Assembly: GCA_947499955.1 (NCBI GenBank)
Contig: CANMQI010000012.1
Span: forward strand, 1 to 64,000
DNA from: an uncultured Granulosicoccus sp.
GTDB taxonomy: Bacteria > Pseudomonadota > Gammaproteobacteria > Granulosicoccales > Granulosicoccaceae
Reading direction: 5' to 3'
DNA length: 64,000 nt
Made by a program: the position numbers and the translations under genes. Within the stretch, counting starts at the first letter, position 1. Each line of letters begins with the position of its first letter. The notes beneath the pieces are model-generated. The model saw nothing but the letters and a program-made list of their open reading frames with translations. It had not been told where the DNA came from and made no database searches. Positions 1 through 8,103 of this stretch are shown in pieces.

Positions 1-77
1 GACAGCTCGACAGCTCGACAGCTCGACAGCTCGACAGCTCGACAGCTCGACAGCTCGACAGCTCGACAGCTCGACAG
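1..77. repeat. Octanucleotide tandem repeat (GACAGCTC)n
   Basis: Nine perfect head-to-tail copies of GACAGCTC fill positions 1-72, followed by a partial copy (GACAG). The array is cut by the left edge of the window, so its full length is unknown. It ends about 32 bp before the start codon of the HAD phosphatase gene, in the place where a promoter or leader would lie. Each unit contains the palindrome GAGCTGTC/GACAGCTC only in part, so no stable single hairpin is implied. There is no unique spacer between units, so this is a simple sequence repeat and not a CRISPR array. Confidence 0.95.
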
Positions 78-109
78 ATTCTTTCAGACCTTCCGGAATA
101 TCCGATTAG

Positions 110-1033
110 ATGTCAGACCAATCCCTGATCCATGGCGATGCTCCCACCGCGAGCGAAGCGGTTGCGCGTTACGAGACCATTCAGCCGCGCTTGCCGCAGG
201 CACGCTTTCCGGAAGTATCGGTGCACCGTGCCCATCTGGAAGAGTTGTGTGACGAGTTCGATTGCTTCGTACTGGATGGCTTCGGGGTTCTGAATATCGG
301 CGCCGAGACGGTGCCCGGTGCTGTCGAGCGAGTCCTGGCGTTGAAGGCGAAGGGCAAGCAGGTGCGGGTACTGACCAATGGTGCCAGTTTTCCGGTAACC
401 GTCACGCGTGCCAAGTATCATCGCTGGGGCCTGGATTTCGAGGAAAGCGATGTCATTTCCAGCCGGGATGCGCTGGCGCGGGAAATGGCCGCTCATGCCG
501 AGAAATGCTGGGGCTTTGCAGCATTGGCAGAATCCGAACTGGGTCGGCTGGCCCCGCAGCATGTGCTGTTGCAGGACGATGCAGCCGACTACGAACGCTG
601 TGATGGTTTTGTCCTGCTGGGCACGGGCAACTGGTCGCCGGCGCGTCAGCAGTTGCTCAAGGTATCTCTGGCGGCACGACCTCGGCCGGTACTGGTCGGT
701 AATCCGGATCTGGTGGCACCGCAGTCCGGCGGCCTGTCACGCGAGCCGGGACTGTATGCGCATGACATAGCCGACTGTCAGATGGTCATGCCGACATTCT
801 TCGGCAAGCCATTCGATAATGCCTTCGCGGTGGTCAGAGAGACTGTTGAGGGGATTGATCCGCAGCGTATCGCCATGGTTGGAGACACGCTGCACACCGA
901 TATTCTCGGTGGTGCCCAGGCGGGTTGGCGCACGGTACTGGTCACTGATCATGGTCTGCTCAAGGGACTGGACGTGGAGCAGGCCATTCAGAGTAGCGGC
1001 ATTCGACCGGACTTCATCATCCCGACTACCTGA
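110..1033 (+). CDS. HAD-superfamily class IIA hydrolase (TIGR01459-like)
   Basis: A 307-residue soluble protein resembling class IIA HAD phosphatases (the NagD/4-nitrophenylphosphatase branch, TIGR01459 type). HAD motif I is at residues 56-60 (D-G-F-G-V), with Asp56 as the expected nucleophile. Motif II is T-N-G at 89-91, the motif III lysine is in F-G-K-P near 233, and motif IV is G-D-T-x-x-x-D at 258-264. The second aspartate of the usual DxD motif is replaced by Phe58; the TIGR01459 family also carries an aromatic residue here, so this is probably normal. The substrate is unknown; sugar phosphates or nucleotides are typical for the class. The gene stands alone, downstream of the octanucleotide repeat and convergent with the next gene. 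Confidence 0.8.
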   Translation: MSDQSLIHGDAPTASEAVARYETIQPRLPQARFPEVSVHRAHLEELCDEFDCFVLDGFGVLNIGAETVPGAVERVLALKAKGKQVRVLTNGASFPVTVTRAKYHRWGLDFEESDVISSRDALAREMAAHAEKCWGFAALAESELGRLAPQHVLLQDDAADYERCDGFVLLGTGNWSPARQQLLKVSLAARPRPVLVGNPDLVAPQSGGLSREPGLYAHDIADCQMVMPTFFGKPFDNAFAVVRETVEGIDPQRIAMVGDTLHTDILGGAQAGWRTVLVTDHGLLKGLDVEQAIQSSGIRPDFIIPTT

Positions 1034-1053
1034 TCAGCCGGACGATGCCATGC

Positions 1054-3192
1054 TCAGGCTATCTGCAGATGCTCGACGATGGCGTCGATATCCATCTCCA
1101 GTTCCGTGGCTGTCTGACTGGCGGCCAACAACCATTTGAGCGTGTCGGTAATCTGCTCACGATGAATCTCGCCATCCTGCAGCTGCCGATTGATACGTTC
1201 GCGAGTCTCGTCCACCTGGTTTTCAACCACCATGTCATCGCGAGAGCGACCGGAAAAGCTCGATAGCACCATGGCGGGCGTCTTGTCAGCATGGTTCTCG
1301 ACCGGGCCGTAGCTGTTACGCCACTCGCTCAGTCGTGATGCGATCAGTTGAGCATGCACCAGCAATGAGGCGACCGATTGTGACTGCCAGCGAGTGCCCA
1401 CCACGCCCAGCAAGCGACGACAGGCGTCCGCAGCACTGAGCAACACATGCAGTTCAACGCTGTAGGTGGCCCGAAATTCACGCCAGTTGCGAATGATCTG
1501 GCTGGCAATGGTTTCCGACTCGAGCACGGTGGCCAGTTCACGGGCATATTCCCCGGTCACTTTCAATTTTTCCCAGTCGGTGCGCAGGCCCTTGTAACCG
1601 GGACCCAGTGCGGCGCGATATTCGGTGTTGTTGACAAACAACTCCCGGAACCGCATGACCTTGGCCAGTTGGGACAGCAAGCGGCGATGTTCGGTGGTGA
1701 GATTGGCAGGCTTGGAGACGCTGAACTCCATGAACTGGCGGCGAGCGTTGAAATAACTGGCGCCAACGAGTTCCGGGTCGTGTTCGAGATTCTCGCCCAG
1801 CTCGGACATCAGGCTCAGCAGCTGGGACTTACCGGGAACCTTGTCCAGGATGAAGTGCTCCTGCAGGGCTGCCAGCTCGTCTTCGATGAGTTTGGCCTGA
1901 TGCTGGGCACGACGCAGCTGGATGCTGCTGTTGGCGTAGCACAAGTCCCCGTGACCGAAGTGCTCGAGTGTCGCCGGGGCCTTGTCGATCAATTCGATGA
2001 TACCAGCCAGCCGGATGAGTTCGCGGGCTGACAGGTCGGGCAGGCGCAGTACGTCCCGAATGGTCTTGCAGTTCAGACCGGTGGATACCGAGCGTGTCCA
2101 TTTTCCGATCAGATCCGGCAGAACCGTGAGCTGTCGGAATTCGACATGATCCAGTCCTTCGGCTGCGAGCCTGGCGGCATACTTGCGCAAACTGGCGACA
2201 TTGGTTTCCGGCAGCATGATCTTCGCGGCCGTTGACTGGCCTGCCGACGTTGGGGTGGTTGTCACGCCACTTGCCTCGGGCTGATTGTAGTCCGGTATCA
2301 ATTGCAGCACGGCACTGAGCTGTTCCAGGCTCTTGTTGCCGGTGATGCTCATTGCCAGGCCGACATCGAACTGCGTCGGAATATCCGGCAACTTGATGTC
2401 CTGCGCGTGGCCGCCGGATGAATGGATGAGTGCTGCGCTACCCAGGGCTGTTTCATACTCCAGCGCAAGGGTGGGGATCTCCTTGATGGCCTCGGCCATT
2501 TGCTCGAAGAAAACGCTCAGCGGCCTCTGTGAATCGTACTCCGGCAATTGCACGGCAAAGCGCTGTTCGGCATGCAGTACCAGGGCCTGATTGTATTCGG
2601 CGGAATCGCCCGTGAGTCGGATCTCGTAGCGTTGCTGGTCCGGTATGCGCACCAGCAATGCGGGAAAGAGCAGAATCGGCGCGCGTTGTCGGGTGTCGGG
2701 TCGGCTGGCATCCGGCCAGCTGATGAAGCCGGCAGACAGGTATAACTGACGGTCACCCTTGTCCTTGATCAGGGCGTTTTCCACCAGGATCTTCTTGCAC
2801 CGTCGCAACAGCTCGGGCGCGTCGTGCCGCGTCAGCAGATTGCAGCGATCCCGGCGCAAGCGTTGCGGCAGGGTGCTGCTGGCATCGCTGGGTACCGGGT
2901 CTGACTCCGAGGTCTCGGGCAGCAGGTCGAGAAAGCCACCTTCCTGCGACAACACGTCCGACAGTGACAGCGGCGATTGAGGCTGCAGGTCGATGTCCGA
3001 TTCCTGTTGCCCCCAATCCAGCGCACGGTTCTCTCCCAGTGAGATCCTGTCGAGACGGCGCCTAGAGTGTCTGGAGCCGGATTGATTACCTTGCAAGACT
3101 TCCACGGTATAACGGTCCGCCTGGGCTGTTGAATCGGACAGGCCTGCACTTGACCTGGTAAAGCAGGGTGTCCAATTCAGGAATCGGGCCAA
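1054..3192 (-). CDS. DUF4011-like protein without helicase domain
   Basis: A 712-residue protein of unknown function. Around residues 115-290 it resembles the DUF4011 domain: a conserved segment reading roughly L-x-K-D-K-G-D-R-Q-L-Y-L-S-A-G-F, then W-P-D, then R-A-P-I-L-L-F-P-A-L-L. DUF4011 is usually the N-terminal part of large Superfamily 1 helicase proteins, many of them linked to phage defence or DNA repair. Here I see no Walker A motif or helicase motif; the rest is mostly charged helical sequence. The first 60 or so residues are low-complexity and basic, so the true start may lie further inside. It is transcribed toward the HAD gene with only 20 bp between the stops. The function is not inferable, and the family link is from pattern memory only. 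Confidence 0.65.
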   Translation of the reverse strand: MARFLNWTPCFTRSSAGLSDSTAQADRYTVEVLQGNQSGSRHSRRRLDRISLGENRALDWGQQESDIDLQPQSPLSLSDVLSQEGGFLDLLPETSESDPVPSDASSTLPQRLRRDRCNLLTRHDAPELLRRCKKILVENALIKDKGDRQLYLSAGFISWPDASRPDTRQRAPILLFPALLVRIPDQQRYEIRLTGDSAEYNQALVLHAEQRFAVQLPEYDSQRPLSVFFEQMAEAIKEIPTLALEYETALGSAALIHSSGGHAQDIKLPDIPTQFDVGLAMSITGNKSLEQLSAVLQLIPDYNQPEASGVTTTPTSAGQSTAAKIMLPETNVASLRKYAARLAAEGLDHVEFRQLTVLPDLIGKWTRSVSTGLNCKTIRDVLRLPDLSARELIRLAGIIELIDKAPATLEHFGHGDLCYANSSIQLRRAQHQAKLIEDELAALQEHFILDKVPGKSQLLSLMSELGENLEHDPELVGASYFNARRQFMEFSVSKPANLTTEHRRLLSQLAKVMRFRELFVNNTEYRAALGPGYKGLRTDWEKLKVTGEYARELATVLESETIASQIIRNWREFRATYSVELHVLLSAADACRRLLGVVGTRWQSQSVASLLVHAQLIASRLSEWRNSYGPVENHADKTPAMVLSSFSGRSRDDMVVENQVDETRERINRQLQDGEIHREQITDTLKWLLAASQTATELEMDIDAIVEHLQIA

Positions 3193-3290
3193 AGTAACTT
3201 GGCAGGTTTTTCAATGTACTGCATCTATCTAGTTGATCAAGTAATAAAAGTATGGACAGGTAACATGAAATTATGAAGTGTTACTGGTTT

Positions 3291-3312
3291 TGATGGGGAA
3301 TTATGCCCATCA
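3291..3312. promoter_or_regulatory. Inverted repeat in msrP upstream region
   Basis: TGATGGG and CCCATCA form a perfect 7-bp inverted repeat with an 8-nt AT-rich loop, about 90 bp before the msrP start. The surrounding 3193-3402 region is clearly more AT-rich than the genes and separates two divergent genes. It could be an operator or a leader hairpin. I could not place a convincing -35/-10 pair. Confidence 0.35.
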
Positions 3313-3402
3313 GATGCTGTCCTATATCTTCGTGAATCAATCCTCGTGCATGGCGTTGGCAGAGGAAATTACCCGTTTTTTCAATACCTTGAAGAGAGTA
3401 GC

Positions 3403-4368
3403 ATGCGCGATTGGATGAAAATGGCAGGAATCAGAAGCAGCGAAATCACCGATGAGAAGCTGTTCCGACAGCGGCGACAGTTGTTACAGGCTTCAGCGGC
3501 CGCAGGCGTGACCGGCTTGATTGCGATGCCGGCAATGGCAGAGGGCAAGGCGCTGAACCAGCCCATCGTGAAGAGCAGTTTCAGTACCGACGAGGAGCTG
3601 AGCACGAAGGAGACCGTCACCACGTACAACAATTTCTACGAGCTGGGAACCGACAAGGGAGACCCGGTGCGTTATGCCGATCGTCTGCAGACCGAGCCCT
3701 GGAGCGTCACGATTGATGGGGAGTGCGCCAAGCCTGGTGTCTACACGCTGGAGGATGTGCTCAAGCCTCACGCCATCGAGGAGCGCATCTATCGCATGCG
3801 CTGTGTCGAAGCCTGGTCCATGGTCATTCCCTGGAACGGATTCTCTCTCGCCGATCTGATCAAGCGTGTCGAGCCGAACTCCAGAGCGAAATATGTTGCC
3901 TTCGAAACCGTGGTGCAGGACGATTTGCCCGGCGTCAAACGCAACGTACTGGAATGGCCCTACCGAGAGGGCCTGCGCATGGATGAAGCCTTGCATCCGC
4001 TGACGATGCTGGCCATGGGCATCTACGGAGAAGAGCTACCCAACCAGAACGGTGCGCCGCTGCGTCTGGTGGTGCCCTGGAAGTACGGCTACAAGAGCAT
4101 CAAGTCGATCGTACGCATCAGCTTCGTTGAAGAGCAGCCGGTTACCAGCTGGAACATGTCAGCGCCGCAGGAGTACGGTTTCTACAGCAATGTGAATCCC
4201 GAGCGTAGCCACCCGCGCTGGAGCCAGGCCCGGGAGCGCCGCTTGTCGGGTGACACGGGTGGGCTGTCGGCACTGTTTGCATCCAAGTCAGACACGTTGT
4301 ATATGAACGGTTACGCCGAGCAGGTTGCCGAGTTGTACCAGGGGATGGATCTGCAGAAGTTTCATTGA
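3403..4368 (+). CDS. msrP: Protein-methionine-sulfoxide reductase catalytic subunit MsrP
   Basis: Periplasmic molybdopterin enzyme (formerly YedY) that reduces methionine sulfoxide in envelope proteins using electrons from MsrQ. From this start the protein is 321 residues. A twin-arginine (Tat) signal with R-R-Q-L-L-Q at about 24-29 precedes a hydrophobic stretch and an A-M-A cleavage site near 47. The molybdenum-ligating cysteine is Cys134 in [10 protein letters not shown], and later blocks such as N-G-A-P-L-R and P-W-K-Y-G match the family closely. The ATG at 3403 has a purine-rich GAAGAGAG about 6 nt upstream, and it gives the usual short segment before the RR pair. An in-frame ATG at 3346 would add 19 unlikely residues. 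It is followed directly by msrQ. Confidence 0.93.
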   Translation: MRDWMKMAGIRSSEITDEKLFRQRRQLLQASAAAGVTGLIAMPAMAEGKALNQPIVKSSFSTDEELSTKETVTTYNNFYELGTDKGDPVRYADRLQTEPWSVTIDGECAKPGVYTLEDVLKPHAIEERIYRMRCVEAWSMVIPWNGFSLADLIKRVEPNSRAKYVAFETVVQDDLPGVKRNVLEWPYREGLRMDEALHPLTMLAMGIYGEELPNQNGAPLRLVVPWKYGYKSIKSIVRISFVEEQPVTSWNMSAPQEYGFYSNVNPERSHPRWSQARERRLSGDTGGLSALFASKSDTLYMNGYAEQVAELYQGMDLQKFH

Positions 4369-4400
4369 ATGATGCGGGTCAGAGGGGCAGAGGGTTGCCG

Positions 4401-5042
4401 ATGCGATCAAGCGCCGGCGGGTCAGGCATGAGCAGTACCGTAGAGGCACTGCGCCGATGGCCTGTCCTTCGCTGGCAATCTGTCATCAAACCGCTGGTAT
4501 TCACCGCGGCGATCATCCCTTTCCTGTTTCTGTTGCAGGCATTGTTCAGTGGGTCACTGGGCCCCAATCCGATCGATGAACTGACCGATCAGACCGGTAC
4601 GCTGGCCATTCGCATGTTGCTGATCAGTCTGGCATTGACGCCATTACGCGGCCTGTTGAAGAACACCTGGCCGGTGAAGTTGAGACGCATGATGGGATTA
4701 TTCGCGTTTTTCTACGCGTTTGTGCATGTGAGCATTTATCTGCTGCTCGATCAGCAGCTTGATCCTGCAGCGATCTGGGAAGATCTGGCAGAGCGTCCCT
4801 ACATCATGGCGGGAACGGTAGCCTTCGTGATCCTGATACCGCTGGCCATGACATCGACGCGGGGTATGGTGAGGCGCCTGGGGCGGCGCTGGGCCAGTCT
4901 GCACCGGGGCGTGTACCTGGCGGGGGCCGCGGTCGTGGTGCATTACGTCTGGCTGGCCAAGGGAGACCTGATAGAACCCTTTGTCTACCTGGCGATACTG
5001 ATGGTCCTGCTGGGGTATCGCTTCGTTCGGCTGCTGCGATAG
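4401..5042 (+). CDS. msrQ: MsrPQ heme-binding membrane subunit MsrQ
   Basis: Inner-membrane b-type heme protein (YedZ) that passes electrons from the quinone pool or a flavin reductase to periplasmic MsrP. About 213 residues from this start, close to the 211 of the E. coli protein. There are several hydrophobic helices, at about residues 33-54, 72-90, 105-122, 138-155, 170-188 and 193-208. Candidate heme histidines sit in the F-V-H-V-S and H-R-G-V-Y/V-V-H-Y-V segments. The ATG at 4401 has GCAGAGGG 6 nt upstream. A TTG at 4365 that overlaps the msrP stop is an alternative start adding 12 residues. The pair msrP-msrQ is almost certainly one operon. Confidence 0.92.
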   Translation: MRSSAGGSGMSSTVEALRRWPVLRWQSVIKPLVFTAAIIPFLFLLQALFSGSLGPNPIDELTDQTGTLAIRMLLISLALTPLRGLLKNTWPVKLRRMMGLFAFFYAFVHVSIYLLLDQQLDPAAIWEDLAERPYIMAGTVAFVILIPLAMTSTRGMVRRLGRRWASLHRGVYLAGAAVVVHYVWLAKGDLIEPFVYLAILMVLLGYRFVRLLR

Positions 5043-5048
5043 CGGTAC

Positions 5049-5084
5049 TTGCACGGTCGCCGGCTGGAACCGGCGACCGTGCAA
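5049..5084. terminator. Bidirectional terminator between msrQ and mdh
   Basis: A perfect 15-bp inverted repeat (arms 5049-5063 and 5070-5084, TTGCACGGTCGCCGG and its complement) with a 6-nt loop lies between the convergent msrQ and mdh genes. The arms are GC-rich with TTG/CAA ends. There is no long T-run, but position and symmetry fit a two-way terminator. Confidence 0.8.
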
Positions 5085-5105
5085 ATCATTGCAACTGCGC
5101 AGGTA

Positions 5106-6089
5106 TCAACCTGGCAGCAGATCAGCCACCGTGTCGCGCTCTTCACGCAGTTCGGTCTGGCTGGCGATCATCTTCTCACGGATGAAATCACTGACGTCCA
5201 GATCGCTGACGATGGTGTAATCACCATCCTTGCACTCGACCGGGAAGGAGTAGATCAGACCTTCGTCGATGCCATAGCTGCCGTCGCTGGGTACTGCCAT
5301 GCTGACCCAGTCACCCGGTGGTGTGCCCTGGACCCAGCTGGCCATGTGGTCAATGACGCCGTTGGCGGCAGATGCCGCACTGGAACTGCCACGTGCGTTG
5401 ATGACAGCTGCGCCACGCTTGGCAACGGTCGGAATGAATTCATCATGAGACCAGGCGGTGTCGACCATATCGCTGGCGGCCTTGCCACCGATGGAGGCAT
5501 AGGAGATATCAGGCACCTGAGTGGTGGAATGATTGCCCCAGATGACCATGCGGTTGATGTCCGATACGCGTGAACCGGTCTTGCTGGCCAGTTGCGACAG
5601 GGCGCGGTTGTGGTCCAGACGAGTCAGCGCCGTGATGTTGCGCGGATTGATTTTCGGCGCATTGGCTTTCAGGATGTAGGCGTTGGTGTTGGCAGGGTTG
5701 CCGACGACTACTACCTTGCAATCGGGTGATCCGACTTCGTTCAGAACAGCGCCCAGGGCACTGAAGATCTTGCCGTTATCGGTGATCAGGTCGCTGCGTT
5801 CCATACCTGGGCCACGTGGCTTGGCACCGACAAACAGCGCCGCGTCCACATTGTTCAGAGCGACTTTCGGGTCATCGGTGACAATGACGTCGTTCAGTAG
5901 TGGAAATGCACAATCATCCAGTTCCATCTTGACAGCTTCGAGCATGCCCAGAGCAGGGGTGATTTCCAGGAGATGGAGGCTGACGGGCTGATCGGGTCCG
6001 TAGATATCGCCGGCAGCGATACGGAACAACATGGAGTAGCAGATCTGTCCGGCAGCGCCGGTGATGGCGACGCGTTTCGGCTGGCTCAT
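5106..6089 (-). CDS. mdh: Malate dehydrogenase
   Basis: NAD-dependent malate dehydrogenase of the TCA cycle, of the cytosolic/Thermus-like group (type 2), 327 residues. The N-terminal nucleotide-binding loop is T-G-A-A-G-Q-I. The mobile-loop arginines are in [11 protein letters not shown], and the catalytic Asp/His pair is in L-T-R-L-D-H-N and [10 protein letters not shown]. The frame stays open 61 codons upstream, to 6272, but that part is low-complexity and the family begins at M-S-Q-P-K-R-V. The chosen ATG has AAAGGA about 10 nt before it. The gene is convergent with msrQ and divergent from nrdR. Confidence 0.95.
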   Translation of the reverse strand: MSQPKRVAITGAAGQICYSMLFRIAAGDIYGPDQPVSLHLLEITPALGMLEAVKMELDDCAFPLLNDVIVTDDPKVALNNVDAALFVGAKPRGPGMERSDLITDNGKIFSALGAVLNEVGSPDCKVVVVGNPANTNAYILKANAPKINPRNITALTRLDHNRALSQLASKTGSRVSDINRMVIWGNHSTTQVPDISYASIGGKAASDMVDTAWSHDEFIPTVAKRGAAVINARGSSSAASAANGVIDHMASWVQGTPPGDWVSMAVPSDGSYGIDEGLIYSFPVECKDGDYTIVSDLDVSDFIREKMIASQTELREERDTVADLLPG

Positions 6090-6332
6090 AATCAATGCAT
6101 CCTTTAAGAGATTCGCAATGGGGTTGGCTGGGGGTGCGCGAACAGGTGTTCGTGGTTCAGCCGGTCTCGTTTCCGGCGCCAGCTGTTGGCGGCTTGGGAG
6201 CGTTCGCCTTGCAGGCAAACATCCCGAAAATGTGTCGCAGCCATCAGCTTGAGGCCGGCCGCATGTTAACACAGGCGCATGTGGTACCCTGCGCCCACGT
6301 TTCGAGGCCCGTTAGACGGGAGGATTGCACTG

Positions 6333-6851
6333 ATGCGGTGCCCGTTCTGTGGTGCTATCGATACTCGTGTTGTGGACTCAAGGCTGGTTGGGGATAGCGA
6401 CCAGGTGCGACGCCGCCGTGAATGCACGGAATGCGAGGAGCGATTCACGACTTATGAAACAGCGGAACTTAATCTGCCCCGAATCATCAAGAGTCGTGGC
6501 AACCGTGAGCCGTTCTCCGACAAGAAGCTGCAGGCCGGTTTCCAGAAGTCCCTGGAGAAACGCCCGGTCAGTGTCGAAGCCATCGATGAGGCGGTTGCGC
6601 GGGTGAAACATCGCTGTCTGGTGGCCGGGGAAAGGGAGATCGATGCCCGCCGGGTGGGTGAATGGGTCATGGAAGAGCTCAAGCAGCTCGATCAGGTGGC
6701 TTATATCCGTTTTGCCTCCGTCTATCGCCAGTTTGCCGATGCCGCTGCATTCAGGGAGGCCCTGGATCGGCTGGAAAGCTCGCCTACTGCTGAAGAAGTG
6801 AGTAATCAGTTGTCTCTGCTTGATGGGTCGGAACCCAGCGAGGGGAGCTGA
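6333..6851 (+). CDS. nrdR: Transcriptional repressor NrdR
   Basis: ATP/dATP-sensing repressor of ribonucleotide reductase operons, 172 residues. An N-terminal zinc ribbon has Cys3, Cys6, Cys31 and Cys34 with the basic R-R-R-R-E between them. An ATP-cone follows at about 49-139 ([13 protein letters not shown]). The start at M-R-C-P-F-C is fixed by the zinc ribbon and by GGGAGGA at 6318-6324. In E. coli nrdR is followed by riboflavin genes; here the next gene is a proteasome-like protease. No NrdR box was located inside this window. Confidence 0.95.
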   Translation: MRCPFCGAIDTRVVDSRLVGDSDQVRRRRECTECEERFTTYETAELNLPRIIKSRGNREPFSDKKLQAGFQKSLEKRPVSVEAIDEAVARVKHRCLVAGEREIDARRVGEWVMEELKQLDQVAYIRFASVYRQFADAAAFREALDRLESSPTAEEVSNQLSLLDGSEPSEGS

Positions 6852-6861
6852 AACCCAGCGG

Positions 6862-6878
6862 AGTCGGTTACTCCGACT
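6862..6878. terminator. Weak hairpin after nrdR
   Basis: AGTCGG and CCGACT form a 6-bp stem with a 5-nt loop shortly after the nrdR stop. There is no T-run. It may act as a weak terminator or RNA-stability element before the next gene. Confidence 0.3.
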
Positions 6879-6959
6879 TGTGTCTACACCACCAGGACCG
6901 GTTGATGCCAGTGCCTGGCAGTACCTGTCATCCAGAAATTCATAAGAGAGAACAACACC

Positions 6960-7544
6960 GTGTCAACGATCGTCGTCGTCCGCAAGGGCCAGACCGCCTG
7001 CATTGCCGCTGATACCCTGACTACCTTTGGCGATACTCGTCTGGACAATACGCTGGACCGTAATCATTCCAAGATCCAGACGTTCGGCAAGACGCATATG
7101 GGCATCGTCGGCAGTGCAGCGCATTCACTGGTGACGGAGCGCGCATTCAACGACAAGGAGCTGGCGGCAGATTTTTCGTCTCGTGAAGCCTCTTTCGACA
7201 CTCTGATTCGTCTGCATCCCATCCTGAAGGAAAACTATTTTCTCAACTCCAAGGACGCCGACGAAGACCCCTATGAGACGAGCCAGATCGATGCGGTTTT
7301 CGTCAACCCCAATGGCATCTTCGGACTGTTCTCGCTGCGTGAAGTCTATGAGTACACCCGCTATTGGGCGGTTGGTTCCGGTGCCTGCTACGCTCTGGGA
7401 GCGATGCACGCTGTCTATGACCGCTACAAGAGTGCGCGTGACATAGCCCGGGCGGGGGCGGAAGCGGGTGCGACCTTTGATACATCGTCACAACTGCCAT
7501 TGACCTTCAAGACAGTCAGATTGCGCGAATCAGGAAAGCAGTAG
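6960..7544 (+). CDS. Proteasome-family protease, BPH type (HslV-like), Ser nucleophile
   Basis: A 194-residue Ntn-hydrolase of the proteasome/HslV fold. Its sequence, with S-T-I-V-V-V at the N-terminus, A-A-D-T-L-T-T-F-G-D, L-H-P-I-L-K-E and G-S-G-A-C-Y-A-L-G-A-M, resembles the betaproteobacterial proteasome homologue (BPH). BPH proteins form two-ring barrels without a known unfoldase partner. Removal of the initiator Met would expose Ser at position 1, where HslV and most homologues have Thr. Asp17 (mature numbering) is kept, and a Lys near 37 is the likely Lys33 equivalent. The start is GTG with AGAGAG about 9 nt upstream. No hslU-like ATPase is adjacent. It sits between nrdR and ndk with room for its own promoter. 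The BPH assignment is from remembered sequence similarity. Confidence 0.8.
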   Translation: MSTIVVVRKGQTACIAADTLTTFGDTRLDNTLDRNHSKIQTFGKTHMGIVGSAAHSLVTERAFNDKELAADFSSREASFDTLIRLHPILKENYFLNSKDADEDPYETSQIDAVFVNPNGIFGLFSLREVYEYTRYWAVGSGACYALGAMHAVYDRYKSARDIARAGAEAGATFDTSSQLPLTFKTVRLRESGKQ

Positions 7545-7608
7545 GCTCACCAAATGCGGTAGAATGGTGGGTTGACTCAATCCCATTTCAATTCTTCAGG
7601 AGTGCCGC

Positions 7609-8040
7609 ATGGCCGTCGAACGTACCCTTTCCATCATCAAGCCCGATGCAGTCGCCAAGAACGTGATCGGTGAAATCTACACCGCTTTCGAATCTGCCGG
7701 TCTGCAGATCGTTGCTGCTCGCATGATGCACCTGAGCCAGGAACAGGCTGGTGAGTTCTATGCGGTACACAAGGAACGTCCTTTCTACAACGATCTGGTC
7801 AGCTTCATGACGTCCGGTCCTGTCATGGTTCAGGTTCTGGAAGGTGAGAACGCTGTACTGGCGCATCGTGAAGTCATGGGCGCCACCAACCCTGCCGAAG
7901 CTGCTGAAGGCACCATCCGCAAGCGTTTCGCATCGTCCATCGATGAAAATGCCTGTCACGGTTCTGATGCGACTGATACAGCTGCTGTCGAAATCGCCTT
8001 CTTCTTTGGTGATGACGGCGTTTGCCCACGTACTCGCTAG
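7609..8040 (+). CDS. ndk: Nucleoside diphosphate kinase
   Basis: Transfers the gamma phosphate between nucleoside tri- and diphosphates through a phosphohistidine. 143 residues, the usual length. The active His117 lies in N-A-C-H-G-S-D, and the N-terminal [11 protein letters not shown] is the family signature. AGGAG stands 8 nt before the ATG. It precedes rlmN, as in many gammaproteobacteria. Confidence 0.98.
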   Translation: MAVERTLSIIKPDAVAKNVIGEIYTAFESAGLQIVAARMMHLSQEQAGEFYAVHKERPFYNDLVSFMTSGPVMVQVLEGENAVLAHREVMGATNPAEAAEGTIRKRFASSIDENACHGSDATDTAAVEIAFFFGDDGVCPRTR

Positions 8041-8103
8041 ATTTACAGCGAATTCGTACTGCCGAGTGGTCTTTGTCTTGAATAGCAACAACACGGTCGC
8101 CTC

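Noticed and set aside
1-77. CRISPR array
   Set aside because: The repeats are contiguous 8-mers with no spacers and no cas genes nearby.
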